Shown here piece by piece: positions 1 through 8,407 of a DNA stretch of 64,000 nucleotides. The stretch comes from Planococcus halocryophilus (lineage in GTDB: Bacteria > Bacillota > Bacilli > Bacillales_A > Planococcaceae): the NCBI RefSeq assembly GCF_001687585.2, contig NZ_CP016537.2, forward strand, positions 3,134,001 to 3,198,000, written 5' to 3'. The notes beneath the pieces are model-generated. The model saw only the letters and a list, made by a program, of their open reading frames with translations. It had not been told where the DNA came from and did not search any database. Within the stretch, counting starts at the first letter, position 1; each line of letters starts with the position of its first letter. Both the position numbers and the translations under genes were made by a program.

Positions 1-576
1 TTCTACTTTTTCGTACGTTGCGAAATCGGGATGATCAAGAAATTCCCCAGCTGCTGCAACGATATTGTCACCAAGATACGCAATGCCTGTTTTCAAGTGG
101 AAGAATTCTTGCAGCTCGACAATCGTTGCCGTGTAACCTTCTGACTCAACAATTCCTTTAAACTGTTCCGCTCCTTGCTGATTTGTACGTTCAGAGATGC
201 CGACGTAGAAATGCTCGTTTACTTGTAAAACATCTCCACCGTCTAAAGTACCAGATGTGATGGAATGGAATTTTGAATAGAATTTCTTCAAAACAGCTTC
301 GATTTCTTCTTTTTCTCCGTTGCGACTTTCTGCACCAGGATTTGTGATAATGGCAAATTCTGGTGTTAAGACAGCGGCATCTTCTACAAATGTCGAATCC
401 GGATATTCTTCACTTTCTGCTAAATGCGTCACTTCGACGCCACACGCTTTTAATGCTTCGATATAGGCTGTGTGTTGTTCAAGCAAGAGTTCGTAATCCG
501 GCGTACCGAGGTCTGAAGTAGTTAATCCGTTTACATAACTTTTTCCTGGAGTTTTAACAATGACATTTTTAAACAT
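1..576 (-). CDS. Dimethylarginine dimethylaminohydrolase (DDAH)-like protein, 3' end outside window
   Basis: The first ~192 residues are visible, starting MFKNVIVKTPGKSYVNGL; the C-terminus lies beyond position 1. The FVEDAAV, GTLDGGDV and VGISERTN segments are typical of the DDAH branch of the arginine deiminase/amidinotransferase fold, which hydrolyses methylated arginines or related guanidino compounds to citrulline-type products. The C-terminal catalytic Cys cannot be seen. The start ATG overlaps the end of the preceding DDAH-family gene by 8 bp (ATGTTTAA), so the two are translationally coupled in one operon. The exact substrate is not determined by sequence. Confidence 0.85.
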   Translation of the reverse strand, partial: MFKNVIVKTPGKSYVNGLTTSDLGTPDYELLLEQHTAYIEALKACGVEVTHLAESEEYPDSTFVEDAAVLTPEFAIITNPGAESRNGEKEEIEAVLKKFYSKFHSITSGTLDGGDVLQVNEHFYVGISERTNQQGAEQFKGIVESEGYTATIVELQEFFHLKTGIAYLGDNIVAAAGEFLDHPDFATYEKVE

Positions 577-1456
577 GTGATAATCCCCTTTTTTCTGTAG
601 TTTTGATCCGTACGGCAGGACTTGTGAGACATGTCGGTCCACCAGTTCCTTTAATGCTAATTTCTTCACCTTTGTATTCGTATACAATTGCTCCTGCTTG
701 TTGCAGTTGTTTTTTTGTCGATTCGTTGCCAGCTACCATAATGCAAACACTCGGTGCAACGGCCAACACATTACAACCAAGAAGGTCGTATTCTGCTTTT
801 GGCACTTCGATTAATTGAATGCCGCGTCCGAGAAGCTTTTTTCTGAAGGCGACTGGCATTAGCGGTGAATAAACGACCGCGAGATCTTTGTCGACCATGC
901 TGATAAATGACATGAGATGAAGGCATTCCTCTTCTCCATCTGCATGTGGCAACTGAACTTCGATAAACTCATCTACCATATGTGACGTCATTTCTTTAAT
1001 CTGGCGAATCGCTTCTTCATTGGTTCTGTAGCCGTTGCCAACAGCTAGCACACGTTCGTCGAGCCAAACAATATCGCCCCCGTCTGCTGTCGCATTACCC
1101 GTTAGTTCACCGAGGATAGGGATTTCTTTGTCTTCCAAAAATTTTCGATACACTTGAGCTTCCGGCTGACGCAACTCTTTTCCAGACTTTAAAATAATTG
1201 CTCCTTCAGCTGTAAACTTCACGGGATCATGCGCATAGATAGAATCCATACTGACATGTTCCGATAAAGGCAAATAGTCGATGATTGGAACGTGTTTTGA
1301 CAGTAAAGCAATAAATTCAGCATATTCCTTTTTCGCTTCTTCAAAATTAGGTTCGGATAAATAATTGAGTTTTTGCCATTCATTTTGAATATGTTGTTGG
1401 CTGATAAAAGCATCATTTGGGTGTTTGATAATCACCCGTTCTAACGGATGATACAT
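569..1456 (-). CDS. Amidinotransferase/DDAH-family protein (arginine deiminase fold)
   Basis: The 295-residue protein carries AHDPVKFT, GNATADGGDIVWLD, VGNGYRTNEEAI and the C-terminal GGPTCLTSPAVR containing the expected catalytic Cys, so it is a full-length member of the guanidino-group-modifying enzyme superfamily. It is a distant paralogue of the next gene in the operon. Family members hydrolyse guanidino groups (arginine, dimethylarginine); the substrate here is open. The ATG at 1456 has no Shine-Dalgarno sequence nearby. A good GGAGAG at about 1484-1479 would better serve an in-frame ATT at 1474 or a three-codon ORF (MNY), so the start is uncertain. Transcription likely starts near 1529 from the TTGACA/TATATT promoter and is controlled by the divergent IclR regulator. 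Confidence 0.85.
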   Translation of the reverse strand: MYHPLERVIIKHPNDAFISQQHIQNEWQKLNYLSEPNFEEAKKEYAEFIALLSKHVPIIDYLPLSEHVSMDSIYAHDPVKFTAEGAIILKSGKELRQPEAQVYRKFLEDKEIPILGELTGNATADGGDIVWLDERVLAVGNGYRTNEEAIRQIKEMTSHMVDEFIEVQLPHADGEEECLHLMSFISMVDKDLAVVYSPLMPVAFRKKLLGRGIQLIEVPKAEYDLLGCNVLAVAPSVCIMVAGNESTKKQLQQAGAIVYEYKGEEISIKGTGGPTCLTSPAVRIKTTEKRGLSHV

Positions 1457-1497
1457 TGATGAAGTACTAATAATTCATCTCTCCTTTTTCCGCATAA

Positions 1498-1512
1498 CGG
1501 AAACTATTTCCG
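1498..1512. promoter_or_regulatory. IclR-type operator
   Basis: CGGAAACTATTTCCG is a 15-bp inverted repeat (6-bp arms, 3-bp centre). From memory, E. coli IclR binds TGGAAATNATTTCCA; 11 of 14 fixed positions agree. Each arm also pairs with an outer half site: TTTCCG at 1487-1492 and TGAAAA at 1518-1523, giving two 17-bp palindromes 20 bp apart. It lies just downstream of the predicted start of the DDAH operon transcript, as expected for a repressor site. Confidence 0.65.
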
Positions 1513-1535
1513 CTATATGAAAAGTTATTTTTCAT

Positions 1536-1564
1536 AATATAATTTATACGTGATATAATGTCAA
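1536..1564 (-). promoter_or_regulatory. Sigma-A promoter of the DDAH operon
   Basis: On the minus strand TTGACA (1564-1559) is followed after exactly 17 bp by TATATT (1541-1536). A plus-strand TATAAT at 1554-1559 with a weaker TTCATA at 1531-1536 could serve the divergent iclR-type gene, so the two promoters overlap. Confidence 0.7.
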
Positions 1565-1617
1565 TGTATTTTAAATGTTTAGACAACAATTTTCTATAAA
1601 GGATAGGTGACGAATAT

Positions 1618-2355
1618 ATGCAATCAATTGACCGGGCAATGGGTGTAGTAAAATTATTGGTTTCACGATCTACTGAAGGGGGCTTATCTATTTCAGAGCT
1701 AGCAAGTGAATGCGGTCTGCCTGTAAGTTCCATGCACCGGTTACTAAAATCTATGGCCGTTCATGGCATGATTCAACAAGATGTTAAAACAAAACATTAT
1801 GATTTGGGCGATATTTGGTTAGAGTATGGTTTACATATGTACGATACGATGGACTATATTAGTACCATTCGACCTGAATTGGTAAATCTCATGAGTAAAA
1901 CCGGAGAAAGCGTCTATTTAAGTCAACCAATGGGCAACGAAGCATTGATCACTGAGCGCATCGATAACGAAAATCATGCGATTCGCGTTTTCGATAAACT
2001 CGGTTCCCGTATTCCGTTGCATATCGGAGCTGCCAATAAGTCCATGCTTGCGAATATGCCAAATGCTGAAGTAAAAAGGATCCTCAATACGTATATTGAC
2101 AAAGAACAGCAACCCGCTTTTTATGAACTGTTGGAACAAATTAAAAAACAAGGCTATGCGATTAGCCATAGCGAACGGACAGAGGGCACTTCTTCTGTCG
2201 GTGCATCGATTTTGAACGGTTTCGGAAAAGTTCAAGGAGCGCTTAGTATTGGTGTGGTTAGCCACAACTTAACGGATGAACGATTGGCCTTTCTTGCCGA
2301 ACAAGCAAAAGAAACAAGCAAAAGAATTTCTTCGAAGTTGGGCTATAACGGGTAA
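1618..2355 (+). CDS. IclR-family transcriptional regulator
   Basis: The 245-residue protein has an N-terminal winged helix-turn-helix (about 1-65, LSISELASECGLPVSSMHRLLKSM) and a C-terminal IclR effector-binding domain (about 75-240, with YLSQ, HIGAANKSMLA and GTSSVGASILN). IclR proteins usually repress or activate a neighbouring catabolic operon in response to a small-molecule ligand. It is divergent from the DDAH-family operon, and an IclR-type box lies between them, so control of that operon and of itself is the natural inference. The ATG at 1618 has an AGGATAGGTGA ribosome site upstream. Confidence 0.88.
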   Translation: MQSIDRAMGVVKLLVSRSTEGGLSISELASECGLPVSSMHRLLKSMAVHGMIQQDVKTKHYDLGDIWLEYGLHMYDTMDYISTIRPELVNLMSKTGESVYLSQPMGNEALITERIDNENHAIRVFDKLGSRIPLHIGAANKSMLANMPNAEVKRILNTYIDKEQQPAFYELLEQIKKQGYAISHSERTEGTSSVGASILNGFGKVQGALSIGVVSHNLTDERLAFLAEQAKETSKRISSKLGYNG

Positions 2356-2615
2356 CTAAAACTAGTTTTAGAGTAGTTTATGAGTATTTAAAGTAAAAAG
2401 GTCATTTTTTCTACTCTTCCAGGAATTCACTTTTCTCAAAAAATAGGTAATTAGACTTTATATAAACCAGTCAATAGTAATCCTTATTTTACTTTTAAAT
2501 TACATTATCTGTATCTTTTTGTTTCTTTATTTCAAAATTCTCTTTATACTAAAAGATATACCAATTAAATTCATTAAATTTAAAATTTTAGTAATTATCC
2601 TATTTCCTAAAAGAG

Positions 2616-5018
2616 GTGAAACATATCACTTTTTCTAAAACTAAAAATTTTTTCTTACTCTATATCGTCTTATATATGCTTGTTTATTATTCTTGGACTA
2701 TTTTGGGCGGTTCTAGCCGTCACCATGAATTAGGACTTAATCTGCTTTCCCTGTCGGCTCCTTTAGTTGCTGCCATCACGATTTTTATGATTTATTTGAA
2801 CCCGAATAGTCGGGATCGGCATTTCTGGTTATTGATTTCTTTAGGGTGTTTTAGCTATGCCGTTGCGGAAATCATTTGGCTATATAATTACAGCATCGCT
2901 AAAGTTCTTGTCATTTACCCAGAATGGTCTGATTTGTTTTACTTTCTTCAAATTTCTTTCTATATAGTTGCGTTTGTTTATCAACTTTGGCAGAAAAAAG
3001 AAACAGCTTACCAAATCAAGTTTTTTTGTGATGTGGCTATTATTGTCACCGTCTTCACAGCACTCAGCTGGCATTTTCTTGTCCAACCTTTGTTTTCATT
3101 GGATGAATTAACACCTTTATTGCTTATCATCTCAGTAGGCTATCCAGTCGGAGATTTGCTATTACTTTTTGGAGCGATTAGCTTTTATCTCGGTTCTGCC
3201 TATTTTTTCTCCCGCAGTGTGCTCACGTTAATCATTACGAGTTTATTGTTACAAGTATTCGCAGATACCGCTTACCTTTTCTCCATCGCTGAGTCGAGTT
3301 ATGTCGAGAACAACTTATATAACCCATTATGGTCTCTAGCTTTACTCCTAATGGCTCTAGCTGCCATACTATCACTCAAACCTGTAGAAAAACCGATTTC
3401 CACCGTTCTACCCGAGCCACCCAACGAACGAATTACATTTCAAATGTTGCTTCCTTATTCCACTATTATTTTATTATTTATCGTTATTGCGATTGAACAG
3501 AACAAGGCCATACACGGATTGATCGCCGGAGCTAGCCTTTCGGTAAGTTTTATCATTGCTAGACAAATTTTTACCTTGTTGGACAATCAAAAGTTATTGT
3601 TCAACTACGACCACCTGACTTCCGTACTGGAGCATAAAATTGAACAACGTACGGTAGAAGTTACCTCTAAAAACGAGCAGTTGGAAAAAGTTATTCAGAA
3701 AATGGAGGAATTGGCCTATTACGATGTATTAAGTGGTTTGCCAAACAGAAGACTGTTTTTAGAAAAACTTGAGGACTTTATACGAGATGCGAAACAACAG
3801 TCAGAAAAATTCGCAGTGGTATTTATCGACTTAGACCGTTTTAAAAACGTTAACGATTCTTTTGGACATGAATTTGGCGATTTGTTGCTACAAGGATTTT
3901 CTGAAAAAATTAAAGAAAATCTACGCTCAGACGATGTCATTTCTCGACAAGGTGGCGATGAATTCACGATTATTCTCAATAATATATATGATGAACACGA
4001 TATTTCGCCGCTAATTCACCGTCTACAAACAGCTCTAGCAAAACCCATCATCATCAATGGACAAGAATTACATATCTCGATGAGCATTGGCATCGCCGTT
4101 TATCCGAAAGACGGAGAAACAACAGGCGAATTACTGAAACATGCCGACAGTGCCATGTATAGTGCAAAAGCAAAAGGCAAAAACAATTTTCAATTTTTCT
4201 CAGACGATATGGCTTTGATCGCTTCTCGAAAAATCGCCCTTGAAAATGATATGCGTCGCGCCATCACCAATAAAGAATTTGTGCTTTATTATCAGCCACA
4301 AATTCAAGTTGAAACAGGGAATATTATTGGCATGGAGGCTTTAATACGCTGGAAAACTGACGATGGAGACGTTGTCTCGCCTGGAGAATTTATCCCGTTA
4401 GCAGAAGAAACTCGTTTAATCCTTCCGATTGGAGAATGGGTGCTTTATACAGCATGTGAACAAGCAAAAAAATGGCATGACACAGGTCACTCCCACCTAA
4501 AGCTCGCTGTTAATCTATCTCCTCTTCAGTTTTTACATGAGGATTTGATGGATGTGGTAAAATTCACACTCCATAAAACTGGGTTCCCTGCATCTTCTTT
4601 AGAGTTGGAAATAACTGAAGGTGTTGCTGTAGATGACGCGGAAATAGCGATGGCGCGGATGCGCGAATTAAGAGAAATTGGTGTACGAATTGCCATCGAC
4701 GATTTTGGAACAGGTTATTCTTCACTCAATTACTTGAAACAATTCCCGCTCAACAATTTGAAAATTGCCCAACCTTTTGTTCAAGACATGGCCACAAATC
4801 CTTCCGACAAAGCACTTGTGGAAGCGATGGTGTTCATCGCTCATAACTTAAATATGTCAGTCATTGCTGAAGGTGTAGAAACAGAGGAGCAGTTAGCATT
4901 ACTAAAAGATCTTGGTTGCGATGAAATTCAAGGCTATCTCTACAGCAAACCGTTGTCTGCCGACCAATTTACAGAACTGATCGTCAAAGGCAGGTTTTCT
5001 GCAAAATTGGTTAATTAG
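2616..5018 (+). CDS. Membrane GGDEF-EAL c-di-GMP enzyme (paralogue 1)
   Basis: About eight hydrophobic segments fill residues 5-320. A coiled linker (KIEQRTVEVTSKNEQLEK) follows, then GGDEF (about 370-530) and EAL (about 540-790). GGDEF is intact at residue ~446 with an RxxD inhibitory site (RSDD) five residues before it. The EAL domain keeps EALIRW, ELEITE, DDFGTGYSSL and AEGVET, so both diguanylate cyclase and phosphodiesterase activity are possible. The GTG at 2616 is itself part of the ribosome site (AGAGGTGA), so the real start is probably the ATC at 2625, six bases after GAGGTG. The two close paralogues (5.3 and 25.8 kb) share this layout. The next gene is a tandem duplicate. Confidence 0.9.
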   Translation: MKHITFSKTKNFFLLYIVLYMLVYYSWTILGGSSRHHELGLNLLSLSAPLVAAITIFMIYLNPNSRDRHFWLLISLGCFSYAVAEIIWLYNYSIAKVLVIYPEWSDLFYFLQISFYIVAFVYQLWQKKETAYQIKFFCDVAIIVTVFTALSWHFLVQPLFSLDELTPLLLIISVGYPVGDLLLLFGAISFYLGSAYFFSRSVLTLIITSLLLQVFADTAYLFSIAESSYVENNLYNPLWSLALLLMALAAILSLKPVEKPISTVLPEPPNERITFQMLLPYSTIILLFIVIAIEQNKAIHGLIAGASLSVSFIIARQIFTLLDNQKLLFNYDHLTSVLEHKIEQRTVEVTSKNEQLEKVIQKMEELAYYDVLSGLPNRRLFLEKLEDFIRDAKQQSEKFAVVFIDLDRFKNVNDSFGHEFGDLLLQGFSEKIKENLRSDDVISRQGGDEFTIILNNIYDEHDISPLIHRLQTALAKPIIINGQELHISMSIGIAVYPKDGETTGELLKHADSAMYSAKAKGKNNFQFFSDDMALIASRKIALENDMRRAITNKEFVLYYQPQIQVETGNIIGMEALIRWKTDDGDVVSPGEFIPLAEETRLILPIGEWVLYTACEQAKKWHDTGHSHLKLAVNLSPLQFLHEDLMDVVKFTLHKTGFPASSLELEITEGVAVDDAEIAMARMRELREIGVRIAIDDFGTGYSSLNYLKQFPLNNLKIAQPFVQDMATNPSDKALVEAMVFIAHNLNMSVIAEGVETEEQLALLKDLGCDEIQGYLYSKPLSADQFTELIVKGRFSAKLVN

Positions 5019-5328
5019 TTTTCTAGAACTTCATATAAGCATTATGCAAAAACCAGAATCTGTTAAGCTCAGATTCTGGTTTTTGGCGTCTTTTATATTA
5101 ATGCTTTCTCAACACCTCTAGCTTTCCTCACTTTTCCCCATCCTGCGACCCATTCGATTATTGACAGTTCCTCTCTCTATCAAAATAAAGGTTGATATTT
5201 GTTAATAAGATGGAATTATATGGAATATAACTATTCCTTTATTTCTAAAAAATCTTTATACTATAGAAAAAACAATAATAAAAAATTATTTTAATAACTT
5301 AGCTAATTTTTCTATTTTCTAAAATGAG
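5019..5328. other. Intergenic gap between tandem GGDEF-EAL genes
   Basis: The gap holds the paralogue 1 terminator and then an AT-rich stretch that presumably carries the promoter of paralogue 2. A GEMM-type c-di-GMP riboswitch was looked for and not seen. Confidence 0.5.
5048..5084 (+). terminator. Rho-independent terminator after GGDEF-EAL paralogue 1
   Basis: AAAACCAGAATCTG pairs with CAGATTCTGGTTTT across a 7-nt loop, followed by a T-run. Confidence 0.85.
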
Positions 5329-7731
5329 GTGTACTATATTTTGTTTTCCATTACTAAAAATCGCTTCTCCATTTTCATCTTGTTTTATATGGCCATCTAC
5401 TACTATTGGATGTTATTCAGCAATACCAGTGATAGTGTTTACAAAGCAGGCTATCAATTTCTGTCATGGCTCGCGCCTATTACTGCCTTTGCCATTCTAT
5501 TTTATGTTTACCGAAAAACGTTTGATAGAAACCGCATTTTTTGGTTGCTACTTTCACTCGGGAGTTTGAGTTACATTATCGCTGAAAGCATTTCGGTTGT
5601 TAGTTATAACATGTTGAATATAACACTCGGTTATCCTGGAGTGCCTGATTTCTTTTACTTTCTTCAAATCGGTTGCTATTTAGCAGCTTTTGTCTATCAG
5701 CTAAAACAACAACAAGAAATCTCTTATCAGATTAAATTTCTTTTTGATATCACGATTATTATCACTGTCTCTACTGCGCTTAGCTGGCATTTTCTCATTC
5801 AGCATTTACTCCCGGGAAATACGGCATCTCCACTGCTCATTGCCGTATCGCTCGGGTATCCAATCGGAGACTTATTGTTATTGTTCGGTGTAGTTAGCCT
5901 TTATATCGGTTTTTCCCATCCACTGCCGTACCGAGTGGCTACTTTGATCATTACTGGTTTGATCTTTCAGGTTTTTGCTGATACGGCTCATCTCTATTCT
6001 ACATTTGCTAATACCTATAGTTCTGGTAACTTATATAATCCTTTGTGGGCCTTCAGCTTACTACTAGTAGCACTTGCCGGATTGCATGCTTTAGAACCAT
6101 CAAAGAGACGCAGTTCAAAACTAGCTCTAGCACCAACTGACGAACACATATCAATACGCATTTTGCTTCCTTATTTTATTTTAATGATTTTATTCATTGC
6201 GATGACCCTTGAACAAAAAGAAGACATGACAGGCTTGATTATCGGGGCGGGTATAGCTGCATTCCTCATTCTTACTAGACAGATCTTCACATTGGGAGAC
6301 AACCGGCGTTTATTAACTAAATACAATCAGCTGACTTCGGTTCTTGAACATAAAATTGAACAACGAACAGTGGAAGTCACTTCTAGTAACAATCAACTAA
6401 AAGAAACAGTTCAACAAATGAAGCATATGGCTTACTATGATGTGTTAAGCGGACTGCCAAATCGACGATTATTTCTTGAAAAACTAGAAGCTTCTATTGT
6501 TGAAGCGAAAAACAAGTCCTACAAACTTGCTGTAGTGTTTATCGACATTGACCGCTTTAAAAACATCAATGATACCTTTGGCCACGAATTTGGAGATTTA
6601 CTACTCCAAGCTTTTTCGCAAAAAATCGTAGACAACTTGCGTTCCATCGATACCTTATCTCGGCAAGGCGGCGATGAATTTACGCTTATCCTCAATAACA
6701 TCAAAGATGGAAAAGATACTGCACCAATCATCCATAAGCTTCAAAAAGCACTCGAAAAACCTTTACTCATCAAAGGACAAGAGCTTTATATCTCAATGAG
6801 TATCGGAATTTCAGTTTATCCGAAAGATGGCGAGACTTCCGACGAGTTGCTAAAGAATGCAGATAATGCGATGTACAGTGCAAAAGAAAAAGGCCGAAAC
6901 AATTATCAATTTTTCTCTGAAGATATGGCCTTTATCGCTGCACGAAAAACAGCACTTGAAGGCGATTTAAACCGCGCCGTTATCAATAAAGAATTCACTT
7001 TGCACTACCAACCGCAAATCCTGGCCAAAACAGGTGAAATTATTGGCATGGAAGCCCTAATCCGTTGGCAAAAAAAGGATGGCAGCATCGTTTCGCCGGG
7101 AGAATTTATTCCTTTAGCAGAAGAAACTCGCTTGATCCTGCCGATAGGTGAATGGGTTCTTTATACAGCCTGTCTGCAGGCTAAAAAATGGCATGATGAC
7201 GGGAATTCTCATTTGAAACTAGCAGTCAACCTATCTTCTTTGCAATTTATGGATGATGGTTTAATAGCTACCATCCAACAAGTTCTGAAGAAGACAGGAT
7301 TTTCAGCATCCTCGTTAGAATTAGAAATCACGGAAAGTGTAGCGCTAGACGATGCTGAAAAAGCCATAGCTCGGATGCAGACATTACGAGAAATCGGCGT
7401 TCAGATTGCTATAGACGATTTCGGCACCGGCTATTCGTCACTAAACTACTTGAAACGCTTCCCGCTCAACAACTTGAAAATTGCTCAGCCTTTTGTTCAA
7501 GATATGGCGACAAACCCACGTGACATGTCACTAGTTGAAGCTATGATTTTCATCGCTCATAGCCTAGACATGTCGGTTATTGCAGAAGGTGTGGAAACGG
7601 AAGAACAACTCGCATTGTTAAAAGAGCTCGGTTGTGATGAAATCCAAGGCTTCCTTTTCAGCAAACCATTGCCTGCCGATCGTTTCACAAAACTCTTAAT
7701 GAACGGCGTCACTTCTGTGAAAGTGATTTAG
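5329..7731 (+). CDS. Membrane GGDEF-EAL c-di-GMP enzyme (paralogue 2)
   Basis: Like its neighbour upstream, this 800-residue protein has about eight N-terminal membrane segments, a coiled linker and tandem GGDEF and EAL domains. GGDEF is at residue ~446 with the RxxD site RSID. EAL motifs EALIRW, ELEITE, DDFGTGYSSL and EGVET are all present. The sequences align almost end to end with paralogue 1, so this is a recent tandem duplication, and the membrane half has diverged more than the catalytic half. The GTG at 5329 forms part of the ribosome site ATGAGGTG, so translation may begin at ATT 5338 (six bases after GAGGTG) or TTG 5341. Confidence 0.9.
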   Translation: MYYILFSITKNRFSIFILFYMAIYYYWMLFSNTSDSVYKAGYQFLSWLAPITAFAILFYVYRKTFDRNRIFWLLLSLGSLSYIIAESISVVSYNMLNITLGYPGVPDFFYFLQIGCYLAAFVYQLKQQQEISYQIKFLFDITIIITVSTALSWHFLIQHLLPGNTASPLLIAVSLGYPIGDLLLLFGVVSLYIGFSHPLPYRVATLIITGLIFQVFADTAHLYSTFANTYSSGNLYNPLWAFSLLLVALAGLHALEPSKRRSSKLALAPTDEHISIRILLPYFILMILFIAMTLEQKEDMTGLIIGAGIAAFLILTRQIFTLGDNRRLLTKYNQLTSVLEHKIEQRTVEVTSSNNQLKETVQQMKHMAYYDVLSGLPNRRLFLEKLEASIVEAKNKSYKLAVVFIDIDRFKNINDTFGHEFGDLLLQAFSQKIVDNLRSIDTLSRQGGDEFTLILNNIKDGKDTAPIIHKLQKALEKPLLIKGQELYISMSIGISVYPKDGETSDELLKNADNAMYSAKEKGRNNYQFFSEDMAFIAARKTALEGDLNRAVINKEFTLHYQPQILAKTGEIIGMEALIRWQKKDGSIVSPGEFIPLAEETRLILPIGEWVLYTACLQAKKWHDDGNSHLKLAVNLSSLQFMDDGLIATIQQVLKKTGFSASSLELEITESVALDDAEKAIARMQTLREIGVQIAIDDFGTGYSSLNYLKRFPLNNLKIAQPFVQDMATNPRDMSLVEAMIFIAHSLDMSVIAEGVETEEQLALLKELGCDEIQGFLFSKPLPADRFTKLLMNGVTSVKVI

Positions 7732-7756
7732 TCCTTTCTTTAAAAATCAGCAAACC

Positions 7757-7799
7757 AAAACAAGGCAAGACGCTGTCAGACAGCGTCTTGCCTTGTTTT
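7757..7799. terminator. Bidirectional terminator between convergent genes
   Basis: A perfect 19-bp stem (AAAACAAGGCAAGACGCTG) with loop TCAGA lies between a plus-strand gene ending at 7731 and a minus-strand gene ending at 7818. Both strands carry U-runs. Confidence 0.9.
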
Positions 7800-7817
7800 A
7801 ATTGTATTAAAAATTGC

Positions 7818-8360
7818 TTATCGGATTGTTTTCAATGCCGTTGACCATGGAATTACTTGATCTAACATTTGGTTAACAGAGTCTGCTTGAACGGGCGCTG
7901 CTTTTAGTTCTGCACCGTTTTCAAAGTCAGTGAATAACGACAATGCTGGGTGAACGCGTACATCCGCTACAGACAATTCACCTAAAATGCCACGTAAATG
8001 TTCTGCTGCACGTGCTCCACCAACAGATCCATAAGAAACGATTCCTGCTGCTTTGTTGTTCCATTCTGCACGCAAGTAATCTAATGCGTTTTTCAATGAG
8101 CCTGTGATTGAGTGGTTGTATTCTTGTGTGATAAACACAAAGCCATCTTGTTTTGCGATGGCTTCCGACCATTCAGCTGCGCCTGATGCGTCTGTACCGC
8201 TTTCACCAAGTAGCGGCAATTTGTAATCTGCGATATCAATCACTGTATAGTTCGCGTCTTTGCGTTTGTCTGCTAATTCTTTTACCCAGTTTCCTACTTG
8301 TGGGCTTAAGCGCCCTTCACGCGTTGATCCTAAAATAATTCCGATGTTTAAGTTTGTCAT
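7818..8360 (-). CDS. NAD(P)H-dependent FMN reductase / azoreductase-like flavoprotein
   Basis: This is a 180-residue flavodoxin-like protein. GSTREGRLS near the N-terminus is the FMN-phosphate loop, and TQEYNHSITGSLKNALDYL is the conserved FMN/dimer segment of the NADPH-dependent FMN reductase family. Such enzymes reduce FMN, quinones or azo compounds by two-electron transfer. It starts 47 bp after the ring-cleaving dioxygenase gene with its own GGAGG ribosome site. The pair sits behind an MhqR-type operator, so it probably works in quinone/electrophile detoxification. A paralogue of similar size lies at 11932-12495. Confidence 0.87.
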   Translation of the reverse strand: MTNLNIGIILGSTREGRLSPQVGNWVKELADKRKDANYTVIDIADYKLPLLGESGTDASGAAEWSEAIAKQDGFVFITQEYNHSITGSLKNALDYLRAEWNNKAAGIVSYGSVGGARAAEHLRGILGELSVADVRVHPALSLFTDFENGAELKAAPVQADSVNQMLDQVIPWSTALKTIR

Positions 8361-8407
8361 TGTTGTTTCCTCCTCTTATTTCGTTCCAATTTATTTACTA
8401 GATCTGT

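Noticed and set aside
2356..2615. c-di-GMP riboswitch before the GGDEF-EAL genes
   Set aside because: No GEMM-like conserved blocks were found in the leaders of any of the three paralogues; they are simply AT-rich.
5324..5569. 81-codon ORF starting ATGAGGTGT before GGDEF-EAL paralogue 2
   Set aside because: It is out of frame with the conserved protein, and its start is the ribosome site of the real gene.
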